A DNA stretch of 64,000 nt from Cryphonectria parasitica EP155 (lineage: Eukaryota > Ascomycota > Sordariomycetes > Diaporthales > Cryphonectriaceae). A model generated the notes under the pieces. That model was not told the origin of the DNA. It did not search any database and saw only the letters and a list, made by a program, of their open reading frames with translations. Every line of letters begins with the position of its first letter. The first letter of the stretch is position 1. The translations under genes were made by a program, and so were the position numbers. This document shows, one piece after another, positions 43,127-54,600 of the stretch. The stretch covers positions 3,038,001 through 3,102,000 of the forward strand of contig NW_024468912.1 in assembly GCF_011745365.1 (NCBI RefSeq). The letters run 5' to 3'.

Positions 43127-46100
43127 ATGGAGCCCCCACAACCACCACAGTCCGACCACGGGTCTGACCGTACTCCACCTCAAATCAACACCTTATATCC
43201 ACCTCACCCGCCCTCGCGCACCGCCAATAGCACACCCGTGTCCTCTCCAGGACTTTTCAGTCCCATCAACCCACGCGCAACCATGTCACTACCTTCCTCA
43301 CAGTCCGTCTCTGAGACTACGACGCCTGCTGCCCAGCACAGTCCATACCTACACCCTCTACAGACCACTCACACGGTTCGAGAGTAAGTTGCGCTCGGAT
43401 TGCTCTCCTCCTGGACATGATATACTTTCCCCTTGTCATAGCATGGTCTTTCCTTTTGGCTAGAGGAGATGTCGAGAAGAGCTCACCAGTTAGACTGGAG
43501 AAAAAGAACCAGTCGGGGCCGGCGCTTCTTTGCATGACGGAGAGGCAGAAGATCGGATTGCTGACGTAGAGCTGTACAGGACACACGTCGCCAATGTCGA
43601 TAGAGACTATACGACCGGCCGTAAGATCATCAATCACTACGAGGTCATCGAAGAGATAGGACGTGGTGTTCACGGCAAGGTCAAATTGGCTCGTGACCTC
43701 CACACGAACCAGAACGTGGCCATCAAGATTGTCCCTCGATTCTCCAAGAAACGTCGACTCGGCAGGATCACACAGAACGTATCCCCATTCGAGAAGACGA
43801 AGAGGGAGATTGCCATCCTCAAGAAGATCAGACATCCCAACGTTGTAGCTCTCCTCGAGGTCATCGATGACCCGGATTATAAGAAAATCTATCTCTGCCT
43901 CGAGCATGTGGAGTGCGGAGAGGTCATCTGGAGGAAGAAGGGTCTCCCGCACATCTGCGCTTTCGAACGTCAGCGGATCGAGAGGGAGATGAGAGGAGAG
44001 GTGCTCACCGAGGAAGAGGAACATTACATTCTCAATCTGGAGCGCAGGTACAACCTCAAGGAGCTGAAAAGGGCCCACCTTGCAGAAAAGAATGGCATGC
44101 AACCCGGACCATGGAGCCTGGAATTCGGTCAGGATGACGCATCGCGTATCTCGGAAACAGGCGGGTCGGACGCTGAGGCGGCCTGGTCAAATTCAGGCTC
44201 CCCTGCAGGCCGGATGTCCGCACCCCCTTCGCAACCTCCATCCAGGACTCAGTCAATGCGATCCATGACTGGGGCCGAGTTCGAAGCATCACCGACCAGT
44301 TACGACTATGAAGACAACGCCGAAACACCCGGCACTTTCTCAACCATCACTCCCACCCATGCCCTCGACGGAACCATGTACGGTGCATACGACGACATGC
44401 AATTCCGAGAACGCTCTCCAAGTATGGCTGACTCCATCATCTCGCACATGTCTTCTGTCGATTTCAATCCCCACACGCACGATCCCTTTGCCGATGACTT
44501 CTCTTACGTGCCTTGCTTCACCATCGACGAGGCAAGGCGGGCCTTCAGAGACGTCGTGCTTGGTCTTCAGTATCTGCATTACCAAGGGATTGTCCATAGG
44601 GATATCAAGCCGGCGAACCTACTCTGGACCAAGGAGCACACCGTCAAGATCTCGGACTTCGGTGTCTCTTATTTCGGCAGGCCCATAAGAGACTTCGACC
44701 TCGTCGATACCGTCTCCGAGTCCGAAGCCCAGGACTTCGATGACGAACTGGAGCTCTCCAAGACTGTCGGCACACCAGCTTTCTTCGCGCCAGAGCTGTG
44801 TTACACCGATCTCGACAGTGGGCCACCACCAAGGGTCTCGGAGAAAATTGACATCTGGTCTCTCGGAGTCACCCTGTACTGCATGATCTTTGCCAGAATA
44901 CCCTTCCTGGCCGAGGATGAGTTCCAGATGTTCAAAAAGATCGCAACAGACCAGGTGTACATACCCAACAGACGCCTACGACCTGTCGACCCGTCAACGT
45001 CACCCAAAGCTCTAGCTTTCAGCAACAGGGAAGTGCGGCCTCCCTATCGCGACGATTATGCACTTGTTTACGAAGATGTCGACGAGAATTTGCGGGATCT
45101 GTTGGCCAAGATGCTTGTCAAAGATCCCAGGAACCGCATTGAGCTGCGTGATATCAAACGACACCCTTGGATCCTCGCAGACATGCCCAACCAGGTTGGA
45201 TGGATTGACGATACGGATCCGTACCGGCAGACTGAGGGCCGCAAAATCCAGCTTACCGACAAGGATCTACATGATGCCGTCATACCTTTCACATTGATCA
45301 AGCGTGCAGGCAAGAAGGTCGAGACCAGCTTCAAGAAGACCCTGAAATACATCTCAGGGCCCTTTTCTGACCGCACCGAGGAAGGATCTAGAAAGAGAGC
45401 CACCAGTAGCGCGGCCAGCTCGGTAGGAGAGAGCCCTGCCCTCACCCCAATCATACCAGGTCTACGTGATGGCCGGAGGAAGAGCTTGCGCGGAGACGCC
45501 GAATACTTCCCACCCGTGAGGGAACAACACCAGCTTCCCCAGAGAGACCATCCGTTGACATACAGCGTGACGGCTAGCCCAGACGAGACCCCGCCAACAG
45601 TTGATGCGTCGACCTCCAAGAACCCGATGCCGCCCGGCCACTTCTCTTCTCAACAAGGCTTTGAGACCCTTGCTACCGATTCTCAAGGCAATGAGGAAGC
45701 GGCAGAACGCCAGACACCCACAGCATCTCGATACGAGTTTCCGCGGCGACACAGACATTCGCAATCTATCTCAAACGCTACCCTAGCGCTGAAGAACAAT
45801 ATTCTCGAGGCCCACACTGCGCCCACCACACCTGCTATCGACGCTGTGGACGAGTCATCAAACGGCCTGTCCCGAAAGGGACGCGATGTTATGGGGTCTG
45901 TCGAGGACTCGGCCAGATCTCAGTCGGTCGATCGGGCGCTGGTTTTCAATTCCCATGATAAACGAGCCTCGCCGAAAGTTGCGGTCAGTACTTTTGTCGC
46001 ACCGGGAAGTTTCGAGCAGCCGAAACGACTGCAGCAGATGCGGTCTTTGGACCTTACTGGGACGGCTTTCGACAGTCCCCTGCCCTCTCCGCTTCTCTTC

Positions 46101-47060
46101 TCCAACCAAGCAATCGCGGCTTATCATGCCGTCGTACAACATAAATCCGAGACCACGCTGGATAAGTTTCAGACGGTGGTCAAGATAGATGAGAGGCCTG
46201 TGACAGCTCACCGTGTCAAGGACATGGAGGGCAAGACACCTCCGCCCCGAAACTACAATACCTCAACGGCGGAGTCCTTTGCGCGTGCACAGGAGATCCA
46301 GCGTCGCCGCGAAAGACTTGAATACGAGGAACGGATCAACCACCAGCAGCAAAACTTGCAACCTCCTGCCGAGATAGATCCGGCTAAAGTGCCGTGTCCC
46401 CCATCTCCTGATGACGATGGTTTTCTGGCCGGTCAAGCAATACCTCGCGAGGACACCTGTAGCACCAAATTTTCTTCCAAGTCCAATTCCGGTGATGCGA
46501 TCGCAACTCCGTGGACCAGTCCTAGTGTGATGACTTCTCCGGTCAGCTATACGACCTCGGCATCCCAGAAAGATTTCGCGGAGGCGGTCTTCCAATCCGA
46601 CCCATCTCTCCCCGCCTTGCTGAGTGGGGCTTCATCAGTGTCGGCGGATCCGGAAGGCGAGCCCTTAGGCGTTCCAGTTCGAGTCAATCGCTCGGCTGCC
46701 CTCGAGACGACCGACTCCCTCACGCCTCCGGCCCTGGTCAAAGAACCGGATACTGGTTTCCCGCTCGAAGACGCAACTTTGGATCACTCGGACCAGACCG
46801 CGTTCCAGGTTGATGACCTTGAGCCTGATAGCGTGACCTTGTCAAATGCTACCGCTACTCCGCTTGGCTCGCGATCTACTCACGACGGGGACGACACGGA
46901 CAGTGACGATGACGGACTCTTGATGATGAGCCGCCGGTCTAAGAAGTCGAACGCGCTCAAAGACTCTCCGAAGCACATCTTCAGACCAAGAAGACGAGGC
47001 ACGAATGCTTCTGTCGGCAGCACAGATACTGCCAAAAAGATCCTGTCACCTGACGAGTGA
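43127..47060 (+). CDS. CaMKK-family Ser/Thr kinase (Ssp1/Sak1-like, Snf1-activating)
   Basis: Two exons: 43127-43383 and 43580-47060, 1245 aa. The 196-nt intron (donor GTAAGT, CTGAC branch at about 43560, acceptor TACAG) joins TTHTVRE to THVANVDRDYTTGRKIINHYEV; earlier AGs either break the frame or meet a stop at 43491. Kinase features: glycine loop GRGVHGKV (~113-120), VAIK lysine ~135, a charged insert of ~150 residues after the hinge (WRKKGLPHICAFERQRIERE), catalytic HRDIKPANL with Asp ~427, DFG Asp ~445, and GTPAFFAPE in the activation region. The RxxLGR-type stretch after the VAIK lysine (KKRRLGRITQ) is typical of CaMKK relatives. Such kinases phosphorylate Snf1/AMPK and Cmk kinases in carbon and stress signalling. 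The C-terminal ~600 residues are disordered. Confidence 0.93.
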
Positions 47061-48170
47061 GAACTGATTCTGGAATCACCTCATCCCTCCTCGAGCTTCA
47101 ACCCACACCAATGTGGAAGTGTTTTCTAAGCATAGCCATGAGATGTAGCTCTGCTTCATGAGACATACTCCTCTCTCCTCGGGCGTTACAAATTCCATCT
47201 TTTCTTTCTATTTATCCTTTTTTGGTATCTGGGATCAGCTATGCAGAGATGGGACGGGAAAACCTGCATTGGTCGGCTATCTGTTTATTTTCATTGTTCT
47301 TCACATGATTCCCACGCGTACATAGGGCATGTTACCCCAGGGAGCCACACTGACGGGCTACGGGATTGCATATAATATCACACACTAGCATAGCGCCACC
47401 TCCCTCACTGCAGGGGAACACACAAGAGGTCTGGCTCCTTGGCGTTGTACAAGTTTTTTTTCTTCTTTTTCTTTGGGAGGTCTGCGGGATGGCTGGTTGG
47501 CTTGGGGATGCAGCAGCCGTCGAGGATCCCTCTTTGGCACGCATTCTCTGCTTTCATTGAGATCGATGCTTGTGAGTAGGGGAGAAAGAGACGTCGGTTT
47601 TGAGCTGCACCTAAGAGGGACTTTACAGTTCACCTGTCTGTGCAGTCTAGAGCAGCGAGGAGTCTTTTGGGGTGCGGGCTCCACAGATTGTCTGTCTCGC
47701 GTCGCGGGCTTTCCTAACCGCAGCAGAACTCTAGGCGGATTGTGTTGGTGTTTTTCAATATTCCCATCCTCTTCTTATCAAGGGCTTCTTAGGGGTCTTC
47801 TTCCCCTGTGCAGATTGGGTGGCACAGCAGCTCAAAAGGACAGCTATGGTTGAGCAGGAAGGAAACTTCTTCAATATGCGCTGCGCTACACGTGACCATG
47901 AGATAACAGCAGGCCTTATACCTGGCGAAGATGAATAGAGACGGCTTTCCTATGCGGAAGGCTCTTGCCACAAGCTTTGTACCGATTCATTCCCTTGTGC
48001 AATAGTGTTTCGGTCCCATGTTGATGACTCCATTATGTTCTTCACTCTAGCATATCTCGTGTTATGTTTCTGATCGTGACACGTCTGTTTCTACTACTTC
48101 ATAGTATCTCAGCACCCCACTTTGAACAGGATCACACCCTCCCCTCCCCCTTCGACGCCCCATCTTGTTG
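47061..48170. other. Convergent intergenic region (kinase / SMP-30-like gene)
   Basis: No gene seen. The two flanking genes converge, so this is probably 3' UTR sequence plus spacer. Short ORFs on both strands look random. Confidence 0.55.
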
Positions 48171-49370
48171 CTATACCACACCCCCCAGATCAAACCCCGC
48201 CACACTCCCAGGCCCCACGACGGACCCATTCACCTTGGCCTCAAACCCCCCCGCCGTAGTCACAAACACCTTGCCCCCGTCCCTCCCCCGCGTACAAGAC
48301 GTGCTGCTCGCCAGCACCAGCTCGTCCGCGCTCCCCGCGAGCGTAGTCACGGTCCCGTCGAGGGCGACGTGCACGACTGTGTTCTGCGGACCGGTTGCCA
48401 GCACGGCGCTGCCGTCGTCGAGCACGGCAAAGTCGTCTGGGTTGCTGAAGCCGCCTGCCAGGATGTGCACGGGGCCCGCCGCGATGGTCGTGGCCGGGTC
48501 GACGGGGATGCGGGCTAGGAGGCCCTGGTTGGTGGAGGTGTAGTAGACGTATGTCTTGTTGTCGGCAGAAGAGGAGGAGGAGGAGGGGTCGTCCAGACGG
48601 GGGCGGTAGACCTTGACGCCGTTTGTGCCTAGGACGTTGGTCGCATTGGCCAAGGGTGCCATGGTGGGGTCCTGTAGGACGATGGAGGCTGGTGTTTGGG
48701 AGGTGAGGTCGACCTTCCAGATGGCGCCCTCAGTGCTGTCCGCTGCGAGGACGGTGTGGGCGTCCCAGGTCGTGATGCCGTTGATCATGCCTATGCCGGG
48801 GAGCGCCAGGACCGGCACCGGGGTGGGCACTTGCAACGCAGTGCCGTTCTTTGACGACGACGGCGCCAACGAGGAGGGAAACGTCAGACTCCACAGGGCA
48901 GAAGAGTTGGGCGTCAGCCCCGTGGTCAAGGTATAGTTGAGGCCGGCAAAAATGAAAACATCGTCGTCTCCCGTGAGAGACGACAACGATGATGATGATG
49001 GCTTGGAGCAGGACCGCCGTGGTGGGCTGGCAGAGGAAAGACGTGTGATCCCCACGAGGGCTGTGACGTCGGTTACGTTCGCCACGAGGGTCCCAGTCTG
49101 TGTGTGAGGGTCGACGGACCAGATCTGTGGTACATCGAGGCGTGTCGCGAGGAGGGTGTTGGTGGAGGGGCGGTAGGCGATATTTTCGAACCAGGAAGGA
49201 GTCGTTGGGAGGGAGAAGACTGTCTCTGCGTCCGTGGGAGGTGGAGCGAGTTGAGAATCAGAGCGAGCTTTGAGGTTGGGATGGGATGGGAGCGAGACTG
49301 TGAGACCAGTCTGGACTCCGACGCAGGCGAGAGACAGCACGAGAGTCTTCATCTTGGGATGAGTCTGCAT
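48171..49370 (-). CDS. Secreted SMP-30/gluconolactonase-like beta-propeller protein
   Basis: Intronless, 399 aa from ATG 49370, or 393 aa from Met7 at 49352 (MKTLVLSLACVG), which begins the hydrophobic signal peptide directly. Conserved segments: SWFENIAYRPSTNTLLATRLDVPQ with IWSVDP (about residues 60-88), VNDVTALVGITRL-like text, MINGITTWDAHTVLAADSTEGAIWKVDL (strand-loop of a propeller blade), and NPDDFAVLDDGSAVLAT near the C-terminus. This is the six-bladed propeller architecture of SMP-30/gluconolactonase relatives, common as secreted or cluster-encoded proteins in ascomycetes. Lactone hydrolysis is possible but unproven; the metal-ligand set cannot be assigned with confidence. N-glycosylation sequons are present. 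A TATA box lies just upstream. Confidence 0.87.
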   Translation of the reverse strand: MQTHPKMKTLVLSLACVGVQTGLTVSLPSHPNLKARSDSQLAPPPTDAETVFSLPTTPSWFENIAYRPSTNTLLATRLDVPQIWSVDPHTQTGTLVANVTDVTALVGITRLSSASPPRRSCSKPSSSSLSSLTGDDDVFIFAGLNYTLTTGLTPNSSALWSLTFPSSLAPSSSKNGTALQVPTPVPVLALPGIGMINGITTWDAHTVLAADSTEGAIWKVDLTSQTPASIVLQDPTMAPLANATNVLGTNGVKVYRPRLDDPSSSSSSADNKTYVYYTSTNQGLLARIPVDPATTIAAGPVHILAGGFSNPDDFAVLDDGSAVLATGPQNTVVHVALDGTVTTLAGSADELVLASSTSCTRGRDGGKVFVTTAGGFEAKVNGSVVGPGSVAGFDLGGVV

Positions 49371-50303
49371 TGAACTGATGATCTAGGAGGCCTCGCCATT
49401 GCGAGGGGCATCTATCAATTTTTATATGGCCAAGTTAAGCGGAAATGAGCTTTTCTATATCAGGTGGGAGAAGTGTCAAGCCATGCCGAGTGTTGGCTAT
49501 CAGCACTCATCTCTGTCCAAGAATGGAGAATCTTAAGAACGATGATGACCTGTGCCAGTTCGACTTCTTCTAGTGCCTGTTTCTGCCCTCCGCCATCCAG
49601 GCAACGAAATTGGCTGAAATATTCATAGCGACAAATAGGATTCTGATACACACCAAGCTAGGTTCCAGCTGATGCCACACCGAATTGCCAGCATGCCGCG
49701 AGCTACATATGCTTCGGCGCGACTGGGGCAAAGCTGAATTGCGCACATAACCTGCGGCCACCCCCTCCTTGTCAGCACATTCATTGGACTTGAGAAGTTA
49801 TGCCTGAAGTTGAGCGAGCCTGAAAGATCCCACCCAGCCAGCTGGGTTGCATTGACATCCTGTGGGGACGCTGAGGTGAGATGGGGCCAAGCCGGGCGGC
49901 CGCGTTCATCAGCTGAACATGTTCCCCAGCAGCCCACGAAGGAGGAATTGGGGGATTTTCATCTTGACGAAATGCATTGACGCGTAATGGAAGTTGTTAG
50001 AAACGATTTTTGCACTTGAACCGCGGACCTAATCTCGGTCCGCCGATCAGATTCTCCAACGATGACGCCGATATGTCCGGCAGATCAGAAGCCTCGAGTC
50101 GACGAGCCGGAGAGCGGAGAAGACAAATTAGGTGAACAGGATCTAGAAGTAAAGATTAGCACGTGGTAAATTTTCAGCCGCATGGATAGCCAGGGAGTGA
50201 TCTGACTCTCACAAGCTTTACACTAACCGAAATTTTGACCGTAGTGCTAGACAACAATATCAAGGCCAAAAGGCTTGTCCAAGAACAAAAGTATACCAAC
50301 TCC
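49371..50303. other. Intergenic region, SMP-30-like promoter and ALG2 3' flank
   Basis: No gene seen. Besides the TATA box it contains a 7-bp inverted repeat CGG...CCG palindrome at 50023-50043. Short ORFs are not protein-like. Confidence 0.55.
49420..49426 (-). promoter_or_regulatory. TATA box of the SMP-30-like gene
   Basis: TATAAAA on the minus strand, 50 bp upstream of ATG 49370 and 68 bp upstream of ATG 49352. The distance gives a short leader and favours the second ATG slightly. Confidence 0.5.
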
Positions 50304-51924
50304 CTAACGTTGGCTGCGAGACAATATGACGAGGGATACCAATGCACCAGAAATGAGAAGCGCAAACAGTCCGCCGCCCTTTGTGCCATCTCGAATAGTG
50401 ATAAGAGCCATGGGGATGCCAAAAGCGGCACCCATTGCGATGACAACGACCAGCAGAAATATGAGCAGCCTGGTCAAGGTGCCAGCGCGCCTCGGATTCT
50501 CGACCGAGACAAATATCTCATCCAGGCGCTGAGCCATCTGCGTATCAGCGAAGTTGCCACGTACACGCGCTATGCCGCTACGGCTCATCTCGGCCAGCTC
50601 ATCTTTGCTCATCTCATTCAGGACCTTATTCATGACCTTTGTCCACTCGCCCACCTGCTCAGGATCCCTCAACCAACCGGTCTCGTCCTCCACCACCGTC
50701 TCGGTAGGACCACCAGTATTGGCTGCCAGGACAGGAACGCCAGAGAGCATAGCCTCGAGGGGAACAATACCGAAGTGTTCATTAGACGGGGTGTATACAA
50801 GGAGCTTGGCGGACCCGAGAAGTTTCTGTTTGAGAGAATTCGGTACGCTGAGGAGAAAGATGACCTCGGCATCGGATGGAATGGCCAGCGTAGGTTGTAT
50901 AGATCTGACGGTCGTTTTGGCGAGGCCAAGAGACTCGGCGAGGGAGACGAGTTCGTTGTGATAGCCAACGTTCTCGGAGACACGTGGGTCATAGCCACCT
51001 GAGCACTGTGGTTAGCCGGGCTCCGTAATGGGGACAACAGAACGAGCTCCTTACCAGCCACGACCAGCTTGACTCCCTTCCTCTGGGCCCTGCTCAGCCC
51101 TGCAAATGCCTTGATCACCAGGGCAACATCCTTCTTACGCTCGAACCGATTGATGCTGAGGATTACCGGTCCATGCTCCCATCTCGCTCCGCCCGCCTGA
51201 CCAACACCATTGCTCTGCACGCGCGTATCAATGCAAGGATACACAACCTTCAGCTCTTTCTCCTTGGCCAGAGAAGGCCAGGTCCGGCCGACAACGCCGC
51301 GCGTGAACTTGGAGTTGACTGCGATCGCATCTGCAAAGCTCATGCTAAGCCCTTCCCAGACATCAAACAGTATTCGATAGAGGCGCTTCCACAGGTTCTG
51401 TCGTCCTTGCACGAGGAGCAGGTCCGGGAAATGGCAGTAGAAGAGGATGGGCGAGCGGGGTTGGATGATCTGGAGGAGAGGGAGGCCAGCGCTGAGTTGG
51501 TCGACAAAGAATGCATCAGGCTTGAGGTTGTCGAGTTCACCCGAGTATTTGATCTGGATGAGGAGGTGTGCCTGGCGGAGGATTGCGCAGAGGATGCTGA
51601 AGCGAGAGAGGATAGAGGGAGGGACTATGGTGTTGCCCCGGACGCGAACATCCAGGGTTCCTGGGGGTGACGTGTCGTTAGCTTAAAGCCCAGAAGGGGT
51701 CCTAAGAGTACTCAGCTTGTTTGGGCTTATGAAGGGGATCACATACCATTCCTTGCCTCATCAAAACAATGGTTAGGGTCACAATGGCTCGTAAAGATGG
51801 TGATCTTGTGCCCTCTGTTCTGGAGGCCAACAGCAGCATCGACAACAAGCCTCTCTGCACCCCCTATGCCAAGATCAGGGTGGAAGAAGACAATTGACTT
51901 CTTTTTTTCTTGTGTTGTTGCCAT
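50304..51924 (-). CDS. ALG2: Alpha-1,3/1,6-mannosyltransferase Alg2
   Basis: Three exons on the minus strand: 51924-51747, 51660-51055 and 50998-50304, 492 aa. The introns (86 and 56 nt) have CTAAC branches, and the joins restore [16 protein letters not shown] and [16 protein letters not shown]. An in-frame ATG at 51945 would add seven residues; MATTQEKKK at 51924 has the better context (AAGATGG). Alg2 adds the second and third mannose to the dolichol-linked N-glycan precursor on the cytosolic ER face. Visible motifs: [17 protein letters not shown] at the N-terminus, [12 protein letters not shown], the GT4 EX7E motif in EHFGIVPLE, and the donor-binding region [12 protein letters not shown]. 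Two hydrophobic C-terminal segments ([19 protein letters not shown] and [15 protein letters not shown]) fit membrane anchoring. Length is normal for the family. Confidence 0.96.
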
Positions 51925-53423
51925 CTTGCCAGCGAGATGGCTCATACCACAGACTGCTGTAACGTCGTGGTAGAAAGGAAAGCAGATGAGGTCGTGGTCA
52001 CTAGAGATGCAACTGGACAGACAAGCAGACCCACGGAGGCAGTCGTAAGCTCAAACAAGGGTTCCACTGAAGGAACCTCGACATCATGGTGGGGTATGCA
52101 TGGTTAGTCAGCTGTAGGGGTCTTGTTCTCTAAAACCCCTTACCCGCCAACCACCTTTGATGGATGAGCACATAGACCTGAGGGCTACCGTCCCATGATC
52201 TGCGAAACTTTGCTGGCTATTTTCATGTGCTTGTTGTTCCCTCATCTCATTGCATACAGATCGGGACCTCCAGCAACACTTTCTCGTGCCGGGGCCCCTA
52301 TGCATTCCATTAAGCCCAAATGGTTGTTCCGCTTGGGACCAAGTCGGCTTCTGACCCTGGAGTAAACTGGGCGTGATGAGGCATCATGTGGATGGCTGTT
52401 TGGGGGCCATATATGCCTATTCGGTCGCTCTACTGAGGTACTGTAAGATAACACCCAAATAGGGCATAGCTTGCTCCACCAGCAGAGTTCAAACTCGCAT
52501 TCATTCTCCCTTTGTTTCTGATATGGTATAAGTATTTGCTGATGCCGAAACATGGAGAGTTGGGGCTTCTTTGAGTCCATCACCTGGAACTACGCGCACC
52601 CGCAGCAAGCGCTGCTAACGCTGGAGCCAATTAAGCGATCCGTGCATTGTGGATTTTTCCCTCGCAGCTTTTCCACCGCCGTTGATTTCAGGAATGTTGC
52701 TTAAATTCTTTGCATGCCATACAGCACCCGCAGTGTCAGAGGTCCCTGAGGCGAGCGGTATTGCTCAGACCGTGGACAATGGGAAATGCGTCTTTGGTGG
52801 TTTTCATCCGTACGAAACGATTCCCATGAGCACCGGTTCAATAAGTACGGGTTGTCGTCACGGACAATCCCGACCATGAGAGGGGTTACCACGTCAGGTA
52901 TGATAGATTACTACCAGTCCATATTTTCCTCTCTATGAACGTTGTCCCTTAATGAGAGCAAGCAATGCCAACGAACTGCCCCGGCTAAGCTTGAACTCTC
53001 AGGGAGGGGTATCTCGCGTACCATTGTGTGGGAAAGCCCTGGTGGACTGTCATGACCGTGCAACATCGTGAAACCTCATTACCCCTGCGCCGAATTAGGT
53101 TCCGCCCAAAATCCCCTCAATTGTACATCGATCGAAAACTCCTGGCACAATCCCTCGAGGGGGGAAAAAAAACCCCGAAAATGTCCTTCCCTTCCGTTCC
53201 CTAAAAGGCATTTGTTCCATTATCCCTATCCCTCCGCCTTCGCTCTATCTGCATAATCGGCAGACCATGATGAAGACGGCAACTGGGTGGATCGCGGAAG
53301 AGATGGGAGAAGTGAATGTCGAGAAAAGTTGTCAAAATTAAGTGTGGAGTATTAGGCCCTGAGCTCGATCCCGAAGATGTGCCAGGTCAAAAAAAGATCG
53401 GAGGAGGTTTTCCTGCCTTTGAC
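51925..53423. other. Intergenic region, ALG2 promoter and CFEM 3' flank
   Basis: No gene seen. ALG2's promoter and leader must lie at the left end. The rest is ordinary mixed-composition DNA with only short random ORFs. Confidence 0.55.
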
Positions 53424-54600
53424 TTAGAGCAGCATCGCGGCGACGCCGGCGGCAGCCAAGAAGCCGACTGGAGCGGCAGTCATGTGAGGCGCCTACGCAA
53501 GCACATGTTAGATCAAAAGGATTTCGAGATGGGTGAGAATAGGACCGTCGTTGGTACTTACGAAGGCGGAGGAAGAGCTCGAGCTGCCCGTGCCACTGGC
53601 GGTGCCACTAGCAGTGCCACTGGCAGAGCCACTGGCAGAGGAGGCAAGGGAAGAGGCAGCGCCCGACGCGGATGAAGCGGCACTGGCCAGAGAGCTGGCC
53701 AGAGAGCTTGCGCTGGCGACGACAGAGCTGGCACCGGAGGATGCAGCACTACCGGCCGAGCCAACAGCGCTAGAGGCAGAACCGACAGCGCCGCCGCTAA
53801 AGATGGTGGTGGCCGCAGAGGTGGTAATAGTGGAGCCGCTCGTGGTCAGCGTGGTCAGGTAGGACGAGGTGGTGATAGCAGAGCCGGCGCCGCCAGCACC
53901 AGCAGCGCTGCCGGTAGTATCCTTCAATCACATTAGAGTCAGCTCACTTGGCTATGGTCAATTCTCGTCTTGGGGGGAGGGGGGCTTACGCTGGCAGCAC
54001 TGCCAGACGCACTGCTAGTCACGGTCGGGGCAATGGTACCAGAGGTGACCTGTGGCCAAGTCAGTGGGTTGTCAAAGAAGGGGCTGGCTTGAGGTGATGG
54101 TAAAACTCACAGTCTCGATGGTGGTGGGGATGGCGACACCAGCAGCTGCAAAATCGTCAATACTTTGCCCAGGCACGAAAGGGGGCGGACGGTGCGTTTG
54201 ACCTACAGGCGCAGTAGGAGACGCCATAGGCGATGACCGAAGAGGCGGCGGTGTTGTCACCACAATACTGGTTGGAACAGTCACGGACACCATAGGAGAA
54301 GGTGGCATTGGAGCAGAGGCAGTTGGCCTCGTTGCTGGAACCTGCGGTGCAGCCAAAGCTAGTGGCCTCGTTGAGCAGGTTGGTGATGCAAGTCTTCTAC
54401 GGAGGGGGTCAGCGGCTGCCAGAGGGGAACAGGCGATGTGATGGAGCTGGAAGTGCTCAATGCGAGGCGAGGAAGGATGACTGCCAGGAAGGGGGAGCAA
54501 GACTACTTACGCCACACTGGGGGAGGTTGTCGTAGTCACTCTGGGCAGTGACGGCGCCGACGAGGGCAAGGGCGCTGAAGACGGTGGCGATGACCTTCAT
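53424..54600 (-). CDS. CFEM-domain GPI-anchored cell-surface protein
   Basis: Six exons on the minus strand: 54600-54511, 54396-54207, 54145-54111, 54049-53990, 53921-53562 and 53492-53424, 267 aa. All five introns have GT-AG ends, and four have clear CTGAC/CTAAC branch sites. The signal peptide is MKVIATVFSALALVGAVTA. The CFEM domain has eight Cys at 29, 33, 46, 56, 58, 70, 75 and 92 (spacing x3, x12, x9, x1, x11, x4, x16), starting LPQCGKTC and including NCLCSN. A long Ser/Ala/Gly/Thr-rich stalk follows, then a hydrophobic end (APVGFLAAAGVAAMLL), the pattern of a GPI-anchor signal. CFEM proteins act at the fungal surface in haem or iron uptake, cell-wall structure or host interaction. Odd: the haem-ligand Asp expected just before Cys56 is absent (SSNEANC). 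Function here is not established. Confidence 0.9.
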
